The notes beneath the pieces are model-generated. The model had not been told where the DNA came from. It saw only the letters and a list, made by a program, of their open reading frames with translations, and did not search any database. Below, piece after piece: positions 9,003 to 18,589 of a stretch of 64,000 nt of DNA. The stretch is from Pirellulaceae bacterium (GTDB lineage Bacteria > Planctomycetota > Planctomycetia > Pirellulales > Pirellulaceae). The position numbers were made by a program, and so were the translations under genes. Each line of letters opens with the position of its first letter. Within the stretch, counting starts at the first letter, position 1. The stretch is taken from the NCBI GenBank assembly GCA_018402565.1, contig JAGYIQ010000002.1, positions 310,001-374,000 on the forward strand, given 5' to 3'.

Positions 9003-12000
9003 TACTTCTTCTCCAATAATACAAAATCCAAGCCGACCATGTAGGCTTTGATTGCCTGCGGATTCGCACCGACGATCTCCATCGTCAATTGGTGCTTGCC
9101 CGCCGTCAAAGCGTGGGTGCCCAACGAGACCATGCCGGTGTTGATGACCTGATTCGGATGGAAGCCATCGATCGGATCGCCGACCGATTGTCCGTCCCAA
9201 CGCAGCTGCACGATCCCATAATCACGAGCCCGCGTCAGACAAACCCAGACTTCGTAGGTCCCCGCCTCCGCGACCTCGATCTCGACACCCAAGCGATCTC
9301 CGACCTTCCCGCCGTTCCACCACAGATGATCGTGGCCGCTCCAGCGATCCGCCGAAAAGCCACGCATGTCTTGACTGTTGGCCGTCCCCGCGGTCTTTTC
9401 GATGATTGCCAACTTCTCGCCTTCAAAAGCGCCCGGCACACGACCAGTGCCATCCAGCGGCGACTTGCGTCCACGAATCTCCACCTGATTGGGGCTACCC
9501 AAGTACGCCACCAAATCCGCCACATCCTCCAAGCTCAGGTTATCGATCAGGCCCGTGGGCATGAGCGACAAGTCGGACAACTGTCGCTCGTCGATATCGT
9601 CTTTGGCCACCACGACCGAATCGTTGATGGTCCGCAAGGTGATGGCGCTATCGGTTTCTTGGGTGATCAAACCCGAGACCACTCGGCCGTCCACCAATTG
9701 CAGCAAGGTCATCTGATAGTCCTTGCCCACCACGGCACTCGGTGCCAGAACATTCTCCAACACATAGTCCAAGTTCGCGCGGTTGGAACCGGTCAGATCC
9801 GGGCCCACCTTTTCACCCGCTCCGAACAACTGATGGCAGGAAGCACAGACCTTCTGATAGATCGCTCGACCGTGGCTGCGATCCGCCGCTTGCAAGATTT
9901 CGGGGGTCAAGCGTTCTTTGTATTGAGCGATCGCCACCAACTCGTTCTCAGACGAGCGGCCGATCGTCCCCCACAGGGCCTCCAACCGCTCCACCAAAGC
10001 CACGTCACCCAGGGCTTGGATCTGTCGCACATGGTAAGCGTGCAAATCCGAAGTCGGAATGGCCTTGGCTTCCATGGCGTCCAGTAATGGACGAACAAAG
10101 TTGGCTCGCGACACCAAGGTCGAGATCGCGTCGGACTTGACCGCGGCACTGAACGCGGCATAACGTTCCAGCAATACCTGAGCGGTTTCCTCTGCAGGGT
10201 AAGCGGCCAAACCGCGTACCGCCGCCCCTTGCAAGGCCGGTTCTGACAAGGCCGCGTACAGGGCCGGCGCGGCTGCGGCATCACGACCCGCCAACAGCAC
10301 CTCCAGGGCCTGTTGTCGCGCGGCCACGGAGGCCGTCGCATCGGACAAGATCTCGCGCAAGCTGGGGAACACACGCTGGTCGCCAAACTGGACGCCCAAT
10401 CGCACCGCCGCCGCGCGTACCCCTTCCGATGTGGCTGCTGTGAACACTGGATACGCCTGCTCCCAAGCGGCCGGCATCGGCACATTCAAACGGCCCTCCA
10501 ACGACTTCTGCACCTGGTCCAAGACCAAGGCCTGACCGTCCACCTCCAACTTCATGGCAGTGGCAATCAAAGTATTGAGCGACTCGGGCTCGGCCGCCGC
10601 GCGACGAATGATAAATTCGCGCAATTGCGGGATCTTGCTCCGCGTCGCCAACTCGATCGCGCGATTGGGATCCAAGGCCACCAACGGCTCGGCCGCGTAC
10701 CAAATCATCAACGGCAGATTGTGATCTTTTGCATCGGCCTCATGGTCCACCAAGTTCTGCAAGATCTCCCAGCGTGAACTGGGTTGCAAACGTTGCAGGG
10801 CCGACGCGACGTACAACCGCACCAGTGGATCGCCGGTCGGTCGCGCGGCCAAGGCGGCCATTTTCCGTTGTACATCGGCAGATATCTGGCCATCCTCACA
10901 CAACAACTGCACGCACCAAGCCTGTACGTAGGCAGACGAGTGCGCCAAGTAGAGCTCGATGTCTTCCTCCGTCAATACTCCGGTCGCATGGCCCAACCAC
11001 AAGGCACGCAGCACCACACGGTCGTCGATACCACCCATGATCGTCTTGACCAATGCTCGCAATCGCGGTTTGTCCAACTTATCGTTTGCCGCCCGCTCTT
11101 GCAGCACGCGCCGCGACATCCGCACCTCCCACTCGTTCCGACTGTTGGACATCCAGACCAACTCCTCCATATCCTTGGACCGCAGATCGACCCGTTGTCG
11201 CTCCGGAGTCCCATAGCTGATGTTGTAGACGCGGCCATTGGTTCGATCCCAAATCTCCGGATTAGTGCGATGACAGGCATTGCGGTCGTACCAGTCGATC
11301 AAGTAGACCGTCCCATCATGCGCCATCCGCAGGTTGATGCCCCGGAACCAACGATCGTTGGCCAACAACAAATCGTCTGAGTGCCGGCCGACATAGCCGC
11401 TGCCTTGACGAACCAAACGATCGGCGTTGACGCGATTGCCATGAATGTTATTGAAAAAGATGGTATTGCGATAACGCTCCGGCCAATTCTCACCCAAGTA
11501 AATCATCGCACCGCAGTGCGCGTGACCGCCACCAGCATCCGAAGTATCGTCCTTCAACGGTGGCTCGGCACCCCACCAAGCGTGATCCTGAATCGCGCCG
11601 GCATAGTGAGCGTGATCGGCAATCGTCTTGATGTCGTCGTAGGTGTGCGGATTAAAATGCTGACCCGCTTGCCGCATGTACCGACCTCCTTGGAACACAT
11701 GATACAAGTGCGGGATCACACAGGCCGTGATAAAGGCTTGGCCGTGATCGTTGAAGTCCACCCCCCAGGGATTCGAGGTGCCCTCGGCATATCGCTCGAA
11801 CACATGTCGCGTCGGGTGGTAACGCCACACCGCCGCATTCAGAGGAATCCGCTGCTCATCCGGTGTGCCTGGCTTGCCCACACGACTGTGGGTAAACACG
11901 CCATGGCAACCATACAGCCAACCATCGGGCCCCCAGTTGAACGCATTCAAAGTCTCGTGGGTATCTTGATAGCCAAACCCATCCAGTAGGACCTGGGGCG

Positions 12001-13810
12001 GCCCATCGGGCACGTCATCGCCGTCGGCGTCAGGGATAAACAACAAGTACGGAGCGGCTCCCACCCAGACGCCGCCGAAACCAACCTCCATGCCCGAGAC
12101 AAGATTCAACCCCGTGGCGAATTCCTTGCGACGATCAAACACGCCGTCGAGGTTTGTGTCCTCCAGAATAATGATCCGATCCAAGCCCTGCCCCTCTTTC
12201 GCGCGGATTGGGTAGGTGTAGGCCTCGGCCACCCACAGTCGACCGCGTTCGTCAAACGCCATCGCCACCGGTTGATGCACGTCCGGCTCGGCCGCCGCCA
12301 ACTGCACATGAAAGCCCTGCGGCACCGTCATGATGGCAGCCGCTTCCGCTCCACTCAGGTCCTCCGTCAGCTCACGTCGCAACCGCGGCTGAGCAATCTG
12401 GTACTCCAACTCACTGGCCTCCCGCGCGGTCTGGGTCATCACATGGCAACCCAACATGCCGCCCGTGACGATGTCCATGGACCCATTGCCATCGATGTCC
12501 GTAACGACAATCTGGCGACCGATCCCGGCCTGGTCGTCTGCCAGATACGGTGTCCAGCGAACGCCGTCCTCGGTCCGATTCAACTTGAACCAATACACCA
12601 CCGGCCCCGCGTCCCAACCAGGACTTTGTCGATGGTGCGACCAGTACGTCTTGCCGGTCACAATGTCCTTCAAGCCATCGCCGTCCATGTCGACCAAGGC
12701 CACCGAATGCAACTCGGAGAAGTACACGCCGTAGTCGTTCTGTGAGGGGACACTGCCCATGATCACGTGCTGTTTGAATTGGGGCTGACCGTCGATCGCC
12801 TCCAATTGCTGCCACCACACCAGGCCATACTCGTGGGCATGCAGGCTGGTGATCACATCATTGCGGCCGTCACCGTCCACGTCGTAGGCGTACATCTCGG
12901 CCCCACCCGGCCCCGCAAATTGGAACGGCACAAACGGCCAACGCTGCCCGGGCTCCCATTGCTCCGGCTGCTCGAACCAACCATCTTTGGTAATCAAGTC
13001 CGCCCGACCATCGCCGTTGATGTCACCCACGCCCAACCCATGCCCAAAGGTCTTGGGAGCGACCGAATCCGAGATCGGCACAAACGTCCACGGCTCAAAG
13101 CCCGACTCGCTGGGCTGGGCATAGCCAAACACACCATCGCGCGTAAAGACCAACTCGGACTTGCCATCCCCAGTCAAATCAACGAACTGCGGCGACTCGT
13201 TGGATACCCAGTCCATCACCTGGTGCTTCTGCCAATGTTCAGTCGACTCTGGACCCGGATTCTCGTAGACAAAGGCGGGTGTCCCCGGAAAACCTACCGT
13301 CAACACATCAGGCCAGCCATCGCCATTAAAGTCGTGCACCCAAGCAAAAAAATGATCGGCGTATCGATTCATCGGTTGCGGGACCACCGGGTAAATCTCC
13401 CGCGCCGTCTCAAAGTCGGGACCCGCAAACCAATGCGGACCATAGATCACATCCTGGTGGCCGTCCTGATTCAAGTCGCCCACCGCGACGCCCTCGCTGT
13501 AATAAACGCGAGTCAACAACTGTCGCGAGAAATCTCGTACCGTCCAGGCCGGCGGATCGGCCACGACCGCAGCCACCTGGCTGGTGGACGCCGACGAATC
13601 AGCTTCGTCAACCGCAGCTTCGTCGACCAGGGCTCCTGCCGCCCGCGCGAGCCGGGCTGATGTCTCCGAGGCACTCGCCGTCGGCATGTCAATCGTCACC
13701 CAACCGATCAAACACACCCAGGCCAACGAGGTCACTCCTGGGTTCCTCCCCCAACCCCGATAGAACCAACGAACACAAGCAGGCTGGGAGACAGACGCGG
13801 GGCGCAGCAT
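9002..13810 (-). CDS. Giant secreted FG-GAP/PVC-type dehydrogenase/HEAT/cytochrome c protein
   Basis: 1602 aa. A signal-like N-terminus ends near TASAS. Residues about 80-450 are FG-GAP/VCBS repeats with Ca-binding-like DxNxDGxxD loops (VGDLNQDGHQDVIYG, VDMDGDGLKDIVTG). Residues about 480-800 match the PVC-type membrane-bound dehydrogenase beta-propeller (PVAMAFDERGRLWVAEAYTY, ILEDTNLDGVFDRR). A HEAT-like helical region of about 500 residues follows. The heme motif CASCH lies at about 1321 with the Planctomycete-specific Leu-Ser-Pro-like C-terminal heme region (VGPDLTGSN, VVSGLITQETD). The last 130 residues resemble a carbohydrate-binding beta-sandwich. It probably oxidises an extracellular sugar or polyol and passes electrons through heme c; the substrate is unknown. 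Confidence 0.88.
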   Translation of the reverse strand: MLRPASVSQPACVRWFYRGWGRNPGVTSLAWVCLIGWVTIDMPTASASETSARLARAAGALVDEAAVDEADSSASTSQVAAVVADPPAWTVRDFSRQLLTRVYYSEGVAVGDLNQDGHQDVIYGPHWFAGPDFETAREIYPVVPQPMNRYADHFFAWVHDFNGDGWPDVLTVGFPGTPAFVYENPGPESTEHWQKHQVMDWVSNESPQFVDLTGDGKSELVFTRDGVFGYAQPSESGFEPWTFVPISDSVAPKTFGHGLGVGDINGDGRADLITKDGWFEQPEQWEPGQRWPFVPFQFAGPGGAEMYAYDVDGDGRNDVITSLHAHEYGLVWWQQLEAIDGQPQFKQHVIMGSVPSQNDYGVYFSELHSVALVDMDGDGLKDIVTGKTYWSHHRQSPGWDAGPVVYWFKLNRTEDGVRWTPYLADDQAGIGRQIVVTDIDGNGSMDIVTGGMLGCHVMTQTAREASELEYQIAQPRLRRELTEDLSGAEAAAIMTVPQGFHVQLAAAEPDVHQPVAMAFDERGRLWVAEAYTYPIRAKEGQGLDRIIILEDTNLDGVFDRRKEFATGLNLVSGMEVGFGGVWVGAAPYLLFIPDADGDDVPDGPPQVLLDGFGYQDTHETLNAFNWGPDGWLYGCHGVFTHSRVGKPGTPDEQRIPLNAAVWRYHPTRHVFERYAEGTSNPWGVDFNDHGQAFITACVIPHLYHVFQGGRYMRQAGQHFNPHTYDDIKTIADHAHYAGAIQDHAWWGAEPPLKDDTSDAGGGHAHCGAMIYLGENWPERYRNTIFFNNIHGNRVNADRLVRQGSGYVGRHSDDLLLANDRWFRGINLRMAHDGTVYLIDWYDRNACHRTNPEIWDRTNGRVYNISYGTPERQRVDLRSKDMEELVWMSNSRNEWEVRMSRRVLQERAANDKLDKPRLRALVKTIMGGIDDRVVLRALWLGHATGVLTEEDIELYLAHSSAYVQAWCVQLLCEDGQISADVQRKMAALAARPTGDPLVRLYVASALQRLQPSSRWEILQNLVDHEADAKDHNLPLMIWYAAEPLVALDPNRAIELATRSKIPQLREFIIRRAAAEPESLNTLIATAMKLEVDGQALVLDQVQKSLEGRLNVPMPAAWEQAYPVFTAATSEGVRAAAVRLGVQFGDQRVFPSLREILSDATASVAARQQALEVLLAGRDAAAAPALYAALSEPALQGAAVRGLAAYPAEETAQVLLERYAAFSAAVKSDAISTLVSRANFVRPLLDAMEAKAIPTSDLHAYHVRQIQALGDVALVERLEALWGTIGRSSENELVAIAQYKERLTPEILQAADRSHGRAIYQKVCASCHQLFGAGEKVGPDLTGSNRANLDYVLENVLAPSAVVGKDYQMTLLQLVDGRVVSGLITQETDSAITLRTINDSVVVAKDDIDERQLSDLSLMPTGLIDNLSLEDVADLVAYLGSPNQVEIRGRKSPLDGTGRVPGAFEGEKLAIIEKTAGTANSQDMRGFSADRWSGHDHLWWNGGKVGDRLGVEIEVAEAGTYEVWVCLTRARDYGIVQLRWDGQSVGDPIDGFHPNQVINTGMVSLGTHALTAGKHQLTMEIVGANPQAIKAYMVGLDFVLLEKK

Positions 13811-14024
13811 TTCATCGACCTCGGATGGACGTGGGGAAAGACGAGCTGCAACAGCTCGCAGGCGGGAAAAAGAGTCCCCGCCGTGCTGGATCCCAGAAGG
13901 GAGCAGCCACTCCCCCCAGCCGCATCGCAGGGCTCTTTTCGAGCCCCTACTATAACATAAATACAGGGCCAGGGCTACTTATCCAAACGTAGCACTCCCG
14001 CGTGTGGACCGCTCTCCACCGCCC
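13811..14024. promoter_or_regulatory. Promoter region of the 1602-aa gene
   Basis: 214 bases with no gene. It holds small GC-rich dyads (for example GGCGGG...CCCGCC near 13861-13882) and the AT-rich ACTATAACATAAATA stretch near 13950. No defined promoter hexamers are claimed. Confidence 0.35.
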
Positions 14025-14396
14025 TTATTGAGCCGGCGGGTCCAAGGCGTACTCGTACAGGGTCTCCAACTCAATATGTTCGATCGCCGAAATGTGGGTC
14101 GCCTTCAGCAACAGTTTGGGCGCGACCCCCGCCTCGAGAGCCTCCAGCCATCGCGGGAGACAAACGCACCAACGATCGCCCGGTTGCAAGCCAGGAAAGC
14201 GATACTCCGGAATCGGTGTCGACAAGTCATTACCGGCCGCGCGAGAAAACTCCAGGAACTCGGCGGTCGCCTCCACGCAGACCGTGTGCATGCCCGTGTC
14301 CTCCCCACAGGTATTGCACTTGCCGTCGCGGAAAAAACCAGTCAGTGGATCTCGACTACAGACTTGAAGATCCGTACCCAGCACATTTTTTGCCAT
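14025..14396 (-). CDS. DUF2237 family protein
   Basis: A 123-aa soluble protein matching DUF2237 over its full length: MAKNVLGTDLQVCS at the start, DPLTGFFRDGKCNTC, then HTVCVEATAEFLEFS, GNDLSTPIPEY, FPGLQPGDRWCVCLPRW and EAGVAPKLLLKATH. The Cys/His-rich pattern (CNTCGE, HTVC, WCVC) suggests metal or redox chemistry but the family has no established function. It starts 48 bases downstream of the putA stop on the same strand and may be co-transcribed. Family assignment is confident; the biological role is unknown. Confidence 0.93.
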   Translation of the reverse strand: MAKNVLGTDLQVCSRDPLTGFFRDGKCNTCGEDTGMHTVCVEATAEFLEFSRAAGNDLSTPIPEYRFPGLQPGDRWCVCLPRWLEALEAGVAPKLLLKATHISAIEHIELETLYEYALDPPAQ

Positions 14397-14444
14397 CGTT
14401 CGCTCCGTTTATTTCCTAACCATTGCCCGCGCTGCAGCGACCAA

Positions 14445-17400
14445 CTAAATCAAGTTCCCATAACGATGGATCGTCTCTGAGATCGCTTGCTCGCGGACAT
14501 AACTTTGCAACTCCAGACGACCGTTGGACAGCGGTAGCCCCATGGCGACAAAGGCTTTCCCCACCGCCAATGGATCCAAGCACGCCACCCCGATATCGCC
14601 CACCACTCGCACCGTCGCTCCGATCACACCAGCCACCCGCGCCTGCAGGCTGGCCACATCTTCCACCACGCACTGGCCACCGGTCAAGGCTGCCCAGGCG
14701 TCCCAGACGTCGCTGCGAGTCGACACACTCAACTGCAGTGGCGTGCCCGTGCGACAAGCCGCCAGGGTGGCCTGAGCCACCGCCAACTTGGCGACCGACT
14801 CGGGCAACTCACCCATCCGCAACACGTGCAGCGGACGCGGACAGTAGCGAAAGTGATTCGTCTCGCCATGGACTTGGGACGGATCGTGCTCCCGCGAGAA
14901 CTCCTCCGCCCACCAGTACTGGTAGCTGCCCGCCGCCGCGCGCAGACGCTGGCGATCCCCTTCCTCGTCCAACCACTCCGCCAACACCGGCAGCAAGTTT
15001 TTCATGCGCCCCAACGGGTCCGCCTGCAGCTGCGGTAAGCCTGTCTCCGACCACTTGCCAAAACAGGCCACGTAGTTCGGCCCGCCGGCCTTCACGCCCG
15101 GTCCAACACTCGAGTTCTTCCAGCCGCCAAATGGCTGGCGTTGCACGATCGCGCCCGTGGTCCCGCGGTTGATGTACGCGTTGCCCACCTCGATCTTCTC
15201 ACGCCACAAGCGAATCTGACTCGGCTCCAGCGAATGCAAACCGCCCGTCAAGCCAAAGTCACTGCTGTTGGCAATCTCAATCGCCTGCTCCAACGAATCG
15301 ACCGCGACCAAACCCAACACCGGCCCGAAACACTCCGTCCGATGGTACCACGAACCGGGGCGAACCCCCAGCCGGATGCCGGGGGACCACAGGCAGGGAT
15401 TGCCATCAATCATCTGCGGTTCCAGCAACCATCGTTCGCCTTCCTCCAAGGTTGTCAGCCCCCGGTGCAAGTTGGGATCCGGCGTGCGAATCACCGGTGT
15501 CACGACCGCGGACGGGTCGTGCGAACTTCCCACACACAGGCTGCGCACGGCGTCCAGCAACTGGTGCCGAAACTTCTCGCTCTCGTACACACCACGTTCG
15601 ATCAGCGCCAGACTAGTGGCCGAACACTTCTGTCCCGCATGACCGAAGGCCCCGCGGATCAGATCTTTGATCGCCAGATCCAAGTCGGCGTAGGCCGTGA
15701 TGATCATGGCGTTCTTGCCGCTCGTCTCAGCATACAACGGCAGATCCGGTCGCCAGCCTAAAAACAGATTGGCCGTCTCGGAACTACCCGTCAAAATCAC
15801 CGCCGCTGTCCGCGGATCGGTGATCAATTGACGCCCCGCCTGCTGTTCATCCACGGGCAGGAACTGCAACACATCCCGCGGCACCCCAGCCGCCCACATC
15901 TGTTGCGCCAAACAATAAGCCGTCAACACCGACTCAGGCGATGGCTTCAAGATCACACTGTTGCCGGCCATCAGCGCCGCCAGGCAACCACCGGCGGGAA
16001 TCGCAAATGGAAAATTCCACGGCGGCGTGACCACGACCACTCCCAGCGGCTGCATCTGGGTTCCATCGAACCAACCCGACCGTCGCACCAAGTCCTCGAC
16101 CGCCACCTCTGACGACTGCCCACATTGCTCAGCACTCGAGCGACGCGGTTGCCACCAACGCGCATAATAATTGGCGAAGTCGATCGCCTCGGTCACCTCG
16201 ACGTCGCCCTCGGTCAACGCCTTGCCGCAATCGACCATCATCGCGCCCAAGGTCTCCCCGCGTCCACGCGCAAATGATTCGGCGACCCTGGCAATGATGG
16301 CCGCTCGCTCCAGCAACGGAGTGTCTCGCCAACGCTGGCCGGCCGTCACAGCGACCTGGAGAGCCAGCTCCACCTCCGCCGGCCCCGCCTCCACAAAGCG
16401 GTAAATCTCGCGACTCTGCCGCGACGGATCTCGCCCACTCCCCGTCGCGGGCTTGTCGATCCGCTGTCCGCCAATCTCCAGCGGGATCTCCTCGATCACT
16501 CGATTGGACCACTGGCCCACGATCCCCGCCGCCCATTGTCGATTGGCGGCGATCGAAAAATCGGTATCGGCTTCATTCTCAAAGGGAGCGTTCAAGGCCT
16601 GCGGCGAATAATCATCGCGCTGCCGATTTTGAGTTCGACGCGTTGTGGCCGCCAAGGCCGCTCGGTCCACCTCCCTAACAAGCCCTGCGCCGTCCTGCCG
16701 ACCCGTGTCACTGGCGGGCGCGCCACTCGCGTCCCACGAGCGACTCTTATCCGCTGACGCGGTCGCGGTGTCGCCGTTCGCCAAATCAACCGTGGACAAA
16801 TCAACCGTGGACAGTTCGCACGCCGCCAGAAACGCATCGCGCTGTTCGTTCCATTGGGGCGAGCCCTCCTGCAGAGCAAACAGGGCGCCGAGAAAACTGC
16901 CGTCAGCCGTGTTCTCGTCCAAGCGTCGCACCAAGTAAGCGACCGCGGCTTCGAACTCCGTGTCGCCCACCGCCGGTGTGTAGACCACCATACTACCCGA
17001 CCGCTGCTGCACTTCAGCGGCCTGAGCATTGGCCATCCCCTCGAGCATCTCGAATTCGACGCGTTCCTGCACGCCACGCTGTTGGCGCAGCAACAAGGCG
17101 AAGGCAACCTCAAACAAATTGTGGCTGGCGACGCCCAACCGCACGGCGGCGGCATGCTCCGGTCGCATGCCGTACTCCAACATCCGCTTGTAGTTGGCAT
17201 CGACATGCAGCTTGCTCGTGTACGGGGCCTGAGGCCAACCGCGCCAAGACGCCTCGACTTGCTCCATCGCCAAGTTGGCTCCCTTGACCAACCGGATCTT
17301 GATGCCAGCTCCCCCTCGAGCCACGCGTCGCTGGGCCCAATCCGTTAAATATTTCTGCATGGCGAACGAATCGGGCAGGTAAGCCTGCAACACAATCCCC

Positions 17401-18218
17401 GCCTCCAACCCATGGAATTCGGGTTCCTCCAACACTTGGCAAAACACGTCCACCGTCAACTGCAAGTCGCGATATTCCTCCATGTCCAAATTGACGAACT
17501 TGGCCCGGCCGCGACCGTGCTGTTGCGCCGCTCGGTACAGGGTCCGCAAACGCGGCTTGATCAATTCCAAGGTCTGAGCGTAGCCCGTCAAACTGATCTG
17601 ACTGACAATCGACGACAACTTGACCGACACGTATTCGATGTCAGCCGACGCCAGCCGATCCTGGTACGACTGGAAGCGGCGATCGGCCTCGTGATCGCCC
17701 AAGACCGCCTCGCCCAACTGATTAAAATTGATCCGCCATTGCTTCTGGCGACGCTCCTTCACATACCGAGCGAACTTGCCGGGCTCTTCCGAGACGATCA
17801 CGTGGGCCGACTCCCGCCGCACCTGGCGATTGATCTGCGGCATGACCCACTGCGGAGCCCATTGCCCCAGCCGATTGCCCAACCACAACAACCCGCGTTG
17901 GACGGGACTTAGATACTGAGGCAGGCCGTACCGCCGCACGATCGAATCCAACCGAGCCGCCGCCTGCCGCGGGTCGGCGATCTTCAGCACCTGGTCGGTC
18001 ATCACGATGGTAAATTTCTTGCCCGCCTCATCCCGCATCATGCGAGCCATCTGAGCGGTGCGAGCCTGCTCGGCCGCCGTTTCATGCCGCCGCGACGCCC
18101 GCAACAGCTCCGCCGCCAGAGTCACCGCCTGCTGCGGCAATTCCGCTGGAACCCGTCCGTCTCCCGGCTCCCGAGCCAACGCCGACACGCCCACAGCACC
18201 GCCAACCATCGCTTCCAT
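14445..18218 (-). CDS. putA: Bifunctional proline dehydrogenase / L-glutamate-gamma-semialdehyde dehydrogenase
   Basis: Oxidises proline to glutamate in two steps: an FAD-dependent PRODH barrel then an NAD-dependent aldehyde dehydrogenase, with intermediate channelling. From ATG 18218 (AAGGGAAC ribosome-binding site) the protein is 1257 aa. The PRODH part (about residues 60-430) shows IVSEEPGKFARYVK, VSVKLSSIVSQI, FVNLDMEEYRDL and RLVKGANLAMEQ. The ALDH part shows PPWNFPFAIPAGG, the general base in ETSGKNA (about 831) and the catalytic Cys in GQKCSA (about 863). The linker contains a low-complexity stretch with duplicated STVDL (15-bp direct repeat near 16783-16812). There is no N-terminal DNA-binding domain, so it is not self-regulating like enteric PutA. 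Upstream in-frame starts up to 18395 are less likely. Confidence 0.94.
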   Translation of the reverse strand: MEAMVGGAVGVSALAREPGDGRVPAELPQQAVTLAAELLRASRRHETAAEQARTAQMARMMRDEAGKKFTIVMTDQVLKIADPRQAAARLDSIVRRYGLPQYLSPVQRGLLWLGNRLGQWAPQWVMPQINRQVRRESAHVIVSEEPGKFARYVKERRQKQWRINFNQLGEAVLGDHEADRRFQSYQDRLASADIEYVSVKLSSIVSQISLTGYAQTLELIKPRLRTLYRAAQQHGRGRAKFVNLDMEEYRDLQLTVDVFCQVLEEPEFHGLEAGIVLQAYLPDSFAMQKYLTDWAQRRVARGGAGIKIRLVKGANLAMEQVEASWRGWPQAPYTSKLHVDANYKRMLEYGMRPEHAAAVRLGVASHNLFEVAFALLLRQQRGVQERVEFEMLEGMANAQAAEVQQRSGSMVVYTPAVGDTEFEAAVAYLVRRLDENTADGSFLGALFALQEGSPQWNEQRDAFLAACELSTVDLSTVDLANGDTATASADKSRSWDASGAPASDTGRQDGAGLVREVDRAALAATTRRTQNRQRDDYSPQALNAPFENEADTDFSIAANRQWAAGIVGQWSNRVIEEIPLEIGGQRIDKPATGSGRDPSRQSREIYRFVEAGPAEVELALQVAVTAGQRWRDTPLLERAAIIARVAESFARGRGETLGAMMVDCGKALTEGDVEVTEAIDFANYYARWWQPRRSSAEQCGQSSEVAVEDLVRRSGWFDGTQMQPLGVVVVTPPWNFPFAIPAGGCLAALMAGNSVILKPSPESVLTAYCLAQQMWAAGVPRDVLQFLPVDEQQAGRQLITDPRTAAVILTGSSETANLFLGWRPDLPLYAETSGKNAMIITAYADLDLAIKDLIRGAFGHAGQKCSATSLALIERGVYESEKFRHQLLDAVRSLCVGSSHDPSAVVTPVIRTPDPNLHRGLTTLEEGERWLLEPQMIDGNPCLWSPGIRLGVRPGSWYHRTECFGPVLGLVAVDSLEQAIEIANSSDFGLTGGLHSLEPSQIRLWREKIEVGNAYINRGTTGAIVQRQPFGGWKNSSVGPGVKAGGPNYVACFGKWSETGLPQLQADPLGRMKNLLPVLAEWLDEEGDRQRLRAAAGSYQYWWAEEFSREHDPSQVHGETNHFRYCPRPLHVLRMGELPESVAKLAVAQATLAACRTGTPLQLSVSTRSDVWDAWAALTGGQCVVEDVASLQARVAGVIGATVRVVGDIGVACLDPLAVGKAFVAMGLPLSNGRLELQSYVREQAISETIHRYGNLI

Positions 18219-18237
18219 AAGTTCCCTTACCGATACT

Positions 18238-18519
18238 TCACGGCTTGATGCCAAACTGATCCATGCTCGCCCTCCCCCGACCGAATGTGCTTCCATTATC
18301 CCAGGCCGATGGGGTCGCTTCTTGAAGATATGCCACGTCGGCCGCCCCCGAATTCTTCCAGGGCTTGTTGATTTTTCCGTAGCGGAATGCGTCAAGCAGT
18401 TCGATTGAGGCGAAAACGCCCTGTTTTTGCCCGATTTCGTTGATTCGGGCGGCTATTTCGCGAGCAAGTCTGGAAAAATCAATAAGCCATTCAGCCCCTT
18501 CCGAGCCGCGAACTGACAT
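18238..18519 (-). CDS. Possible small protein upstream of putA
   Basis: A 93-aa reading frame that ends 20 bases before putA and would be its operon leader gene. Its N-terminal half reads like a soluble helical protein (SRLAREIAARINEIGQKQGV, then IELLDAF) with normal-looking codon use, while the C-terminal third is Gly/Ser/Pro rich. It resembles no family I recognise. The neighbouring frame of putA can be extended through the same bases, but that extension is Arg/Pro-rich and less protein-like. It lies partly inside the divergent control region with the histidine kinase gene. It could be a real small gene, a remnant, or chance. Confidence 0.4.
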   Translation of the reverse strand: MSVRGSEGAEWLIDFSRLAREIAARINEIGQKQGVFASIELLDAFRYGKINKPWKNSGAADVAYLQEATPSAWDNGSTFGRGRASMDQFGIKP

Positions 18520-18589
18520 TGAATCCCCCCCGCCACCTTGCTACAGTCCGCCTCGGACTCCCTTTCCGACTGCCAGGACCGCTGCCCTC

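Noticed and set aside
12272-12745. Antisense frames of 150-330 aa within the 1602-aa gene
   Set aside because: High-GC coding DNA yields long antisense frames; these are Arg/His/Pro-rich and lack motifs.
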